Origin: Prorocentrum cordatum
Taxonomy: Eukaryota; Sar; Dinophyceae; Prorocentrales; Prorocentraceae
DNA: 64,000 bases
Direction: 5' to 3'
Assembly (NCBI GenBank): GCA_963575745.1
Contig: CAUYUJ010019096.1
Location: 1 to 64,000, forward strand
Positions 61,610-64,000 of this stretch are shown one piece after another; positions within the stretch are counted from its first letter, which is position 1; every line of letters begins with the position of its first letter. Made by a program: the position numbers and the translations under genes. The notes beneath the pieces are model-generated. The model was not told the DNA's origin and did not search any database. It saw only the letters and a list, made by a program, of their open reading frames with translations.

Positions 61610-62990
61610 ACGCTCCCAGGAGGCCCCAAAAGCCCCCCGAGAAGCCCCAAGAGGCCCCCAAGAGGCGTCCCAAGAGGCCACCAGGAGGCCAAAATTATTG
61701 ATTTCCGATGGGAAAAGGTATATTTTTAGCATATGCGCTTTGTCGGCTTTTACGGCGTTGACGACGGCCCAAGAGGCCCCCAAGACCGCCCCAAGACGGC
61801 CCAAGAGGCTCCCAAGAGGCCCCCAAAACGGCCCAAAAGGTCGCCAAGACGGCCCAAGAGGCGCCCGAGACGGCCCAAGAGGGCCCCAAGACGGCCCCAA
61901 GAGGGGGACCACGAACCGAAAAGTCTAGCCTTTCGCCCCAAGAAGCTCCCGGGATGCCCCCAGAGCCCCCCAAGAAGCCCCAAGATGCCCCCAAGAGGTT
62001 CCCCTTCAAAAGGGCCCGACAAGGGCCCCAATAGGAGTCCCAAGAAGGCCCAGAGACGCCAAATAGAGAGCGATCGGTAATGCAAAAAGCTCTTCACACC
62101 AAGGCTCCCAAGAGCGAAGGGTGACGTAAACAAGCTGATAAGACCAAGGCTCCCAGCAGAGAGCGGTGACGTAACAAGTTCCTGACATCAAGGCCCAGCC
62201 AAGGCTCAGGAACGGGCGGCAACGCAACAATCTCTTTAACAGCAAGGCTCCCAAGAGCGAGGGGTGACGTAACAAGCTCTCAACGCCAAGGCTCCCGGTA
62301 CGAACGGTGGTGTGAGTAATTTCGGCTTCTGTTTCTGAAGCGCTCTTTCCGTTTCTGTGCCAGCCCAGGTTTAATGGTTGTTTTCGGGTTTTCCCTCGGG
62401 TTTTTGCATGTTTTCCGGGTGCCCCCCCAAGACGGCCCGAGAGCGTTCCAAGAGAGTCCAAGACCGCCCAAGACGGCCCAAGAGGCCCCCAAGAGGCGCC
62501 CAAGGGGCGTCTTAAGAGGGCCCCAAGAGACCAACATCATTGATTTTCCAGCGGCAAACGTATGTTTTTAGCATATACGGCTTTTCGGTTTTCACGGCGC
62601 TGACGACGGCCCTCGGGGCCCCCAAGACCGCCCCCAGACAGTCCAGGAGGCTCCCAAGAGGACCCCAAAACGGCCCAAGAGGGCCCCAAGACGGCCCAAG
62701 AGGCGCCAAAGACGGCCCAAAAGGGCCTCAAGACGGCCCCAAGAGGGGGTCCACGAACCGAAAAGTCTAGCCTTACGCCCCAAGACGCTCCCAGGAGGCC
62801 CCAAAAGCCCCCCGAGAAGCCCCAAGAGGCCCCCAAGAGGCGTCCCAAGAGGCCACCAGGAGGCCAAAATTATGCATGTTCTATAAAAAGATACGTTTGT
62901 AGTATATTATATCCGGCTTTTCGACTTCACGGCGTTGAAGACGGTCTAAGAGTCTAAGAGGCCCCCACGATCGCCCCAAGACGGCCCAAG
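61610..62990. repeat. CCAAGA satellite blocks 5-6 with conserved spacers
   Basis: Repeats of the same units with spacers at about 61708-61765, 62555-62610 and 62880-62935 (GTATRTTTTTAGCATATRCG type). The span also includes copy 1 of the 1.18 kb duplication. Confidence 0.85.
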
Positions 62991-63550
62991 ACGTTCCTAA
63001 GATGCCCCCAAAATGGCCCAAGAGGGCCCCAAGACGGCCCAATAGGCGCCCAAGACGGCCCAAGACGGCCCCAGGACGGCCCCAAGAGGGGGACCACGAA
63101 CCGAACAGTTTAGCCTATCGCCCCAAGACGCTCCCATGAGGCCCCCAGAGCCCCCCAAGAAGCCCCAAGAGGCTCCCAAGAGGCCTCCAAAAGGGCCCGA
63201 CAAGGGCTGCAATAGGACTCCCAAGAAGGCCCAGAGACGCCAAATAAAGAGCGATCGATAATGCAAAAAGCTCTTCACACCAAGGCTCCCAAGAGCGAAG
63301 GGTGACGTAAACAAGCTGATAAGACCAAGGCTCCCAGCAGAGAGCGGTGACGTAACAAGTTCCTGACACCAAGGCCCAGCCAAGGCTCAGGAACGGGCGG
63401 CAACGCAACAATCTCTGAACAGCAAGGCTCCCAAGAGCGAGGGGTGACGTAACAAGCTCTCAACGCCAAGGCTCCCGGTACGAACGGTGGTGTGAGTAAT
63501 TTCGGCTTCTGTTTCTGAAGCGTTCTTTCCGTTTCTGTGCTGGGCCAGGT
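61880..63550. repeat. 1.18 kb tandem duplication (two copies of a unique-looking 440-bp core)
   Basis: About 61925-62365 and 63105-63545 are nearly identical, with CGATCGGTAATGCAAAAAGC at 62071 and CGATCGATAATGCAAAAAGC at 63252, and CGAACGGTGGTGTGAGTAAT at 62301 and 63481. The core has four GTGACGTAA(A)CAAGYT-type units (GGCAACGCAACAATC in one). A third, partial copy of TACGAACAGTGGTGTGAGTA lies at 60200. Confidence 0.9.
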
Positions 63551-63754
63551 CTGGATGGGCTAGTTAGTTTTTAGCTTTCTGGAAGGCCAGGGCCCCTACC
63601 CCCCGTGCGCGCCGCCAAGGAGCGCGCCCCAGGAGAGGTCCTTGGAGCAGCAGCATGAGCATTTCTTTGTTCTCCTAGTCGGGCCGGGCGAAAGCGTAGG
63701 ATATCAGAGTAGGAAAAGGTATTCATACCGCTACCTTCCGCCCATTTTCTTCGT

Positions 63755-63860
63755 TTTTGGCCTCCTCGGGGGCCCTCGTCGCCACCGCTGGATTCGCCTC
63801 GAAATTCTGATCAGAAGGCACCCCGGGAGAGGTCCGGGGAGTAGCAGGATCGGTACCTTT
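63755..63860. repeat. dispersed repeat E copy
   Basis: CGCCACCGCTGGATTCGCCT, then GGGAGAGGTCCGGGGAGTAG; closest to the 34.0 kb copy. Confidence 0.78.
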
Positions 63861-63884
63861 TGGTGGTCTCCCTAGGATATGAAA

Positions 63885-63990
63885 GGGGGGGGGGGTACGA
63901 AATCTGCTGCATGCACTGGTTTCGGCGCCGCCGCTGGCCCACTTCTCGATACCTGGGCGCCTCCTGGCGTCGGGAGGCGCCAGAAGGACC
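63885..63990. repeat. GGGGTACGAAATCTGCTGCA repeat copy 2
   Basis: Partner of 16440-16545 in the same orientation, 47 kb away. Confidence 0.75.
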
Positions 63991-64000
63991 AGCTGCGTGA

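Overview
The window reads as nuclear DNA of a dinoflagellate. It is GC-rich, has no operon-like gene packing, and carries long (GGA)n/(TCC)n tracts, poly-C runs and many interspersed repeats. The only host gene recognised is cut into small exons by very long introns whose 5' ends are mostly GC or GA. The retroelement proteins (endonuclease, reverse transcriptase, RNase H and a Cys-rich tail) are of a type I associate with dinoflagellate genomes. The genus cannot be fixed from sequence alone. No rRNA, tRNA, CRISPR array, bacterial promoter or spliced-leader sequence was seen.

Left third (about 0.1-16 kb). An old, badly decayed non-LTR retrotransposon lies on + (about 0.14-5.5 kb). A 1.25 kb element with imperfect terminal inverted repeats follows (6.28-7.53 kb), filled with poly-C and a 12-bp minisatellite. 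After large (TCC)n arrays comes a much better preserved LINE on - (about 16.0-9.85 kb). Its first ORF has a RanBP2-type zinc finger and a coiled coil; downstream are endonuclease, reverse transcriptase and RNase H with all four catalytic acids. It is broken by three in-frame stops and three frameshifts.

Right two thirds (19.2-58.7 kb, +). This is the middle of one P4-type ATPase (phospholipid flippase) gene. I place twelve exons, 1,479 nt in total, which join without phase conflict or stop into 493 codons running from TM1, through the actuator domain (DGET), TM3-TM4 and the DKTGT phosphorylation site, to the start of the nucleotide-binding domain. The first exon(s) and everything after the early N domain are missing from the model. 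The introns (0.66-8.6 kb, about 38 kb in total) hold a third degenerate retroelement (22.8-24.6 kb), three copies of a small TIR element, foldback elements, several dispersed repeat families, microsatellites and minisatellites.

Right end (58.7-64 kb). Downstream of the last exon found, the DNA is almost wholly repeats: a degenerate CCAAGAGGC-type satellite with a conserved spacer, an 18-bp satellite, and a 1.18 kb tandem duplication.

Functionally there is one host gene, a membrane lipid flippase, plus selfish and simple-sequence DNA. Exon boundaries were chosen by eye to keep reading phase and family similarity, without transcript evidence.
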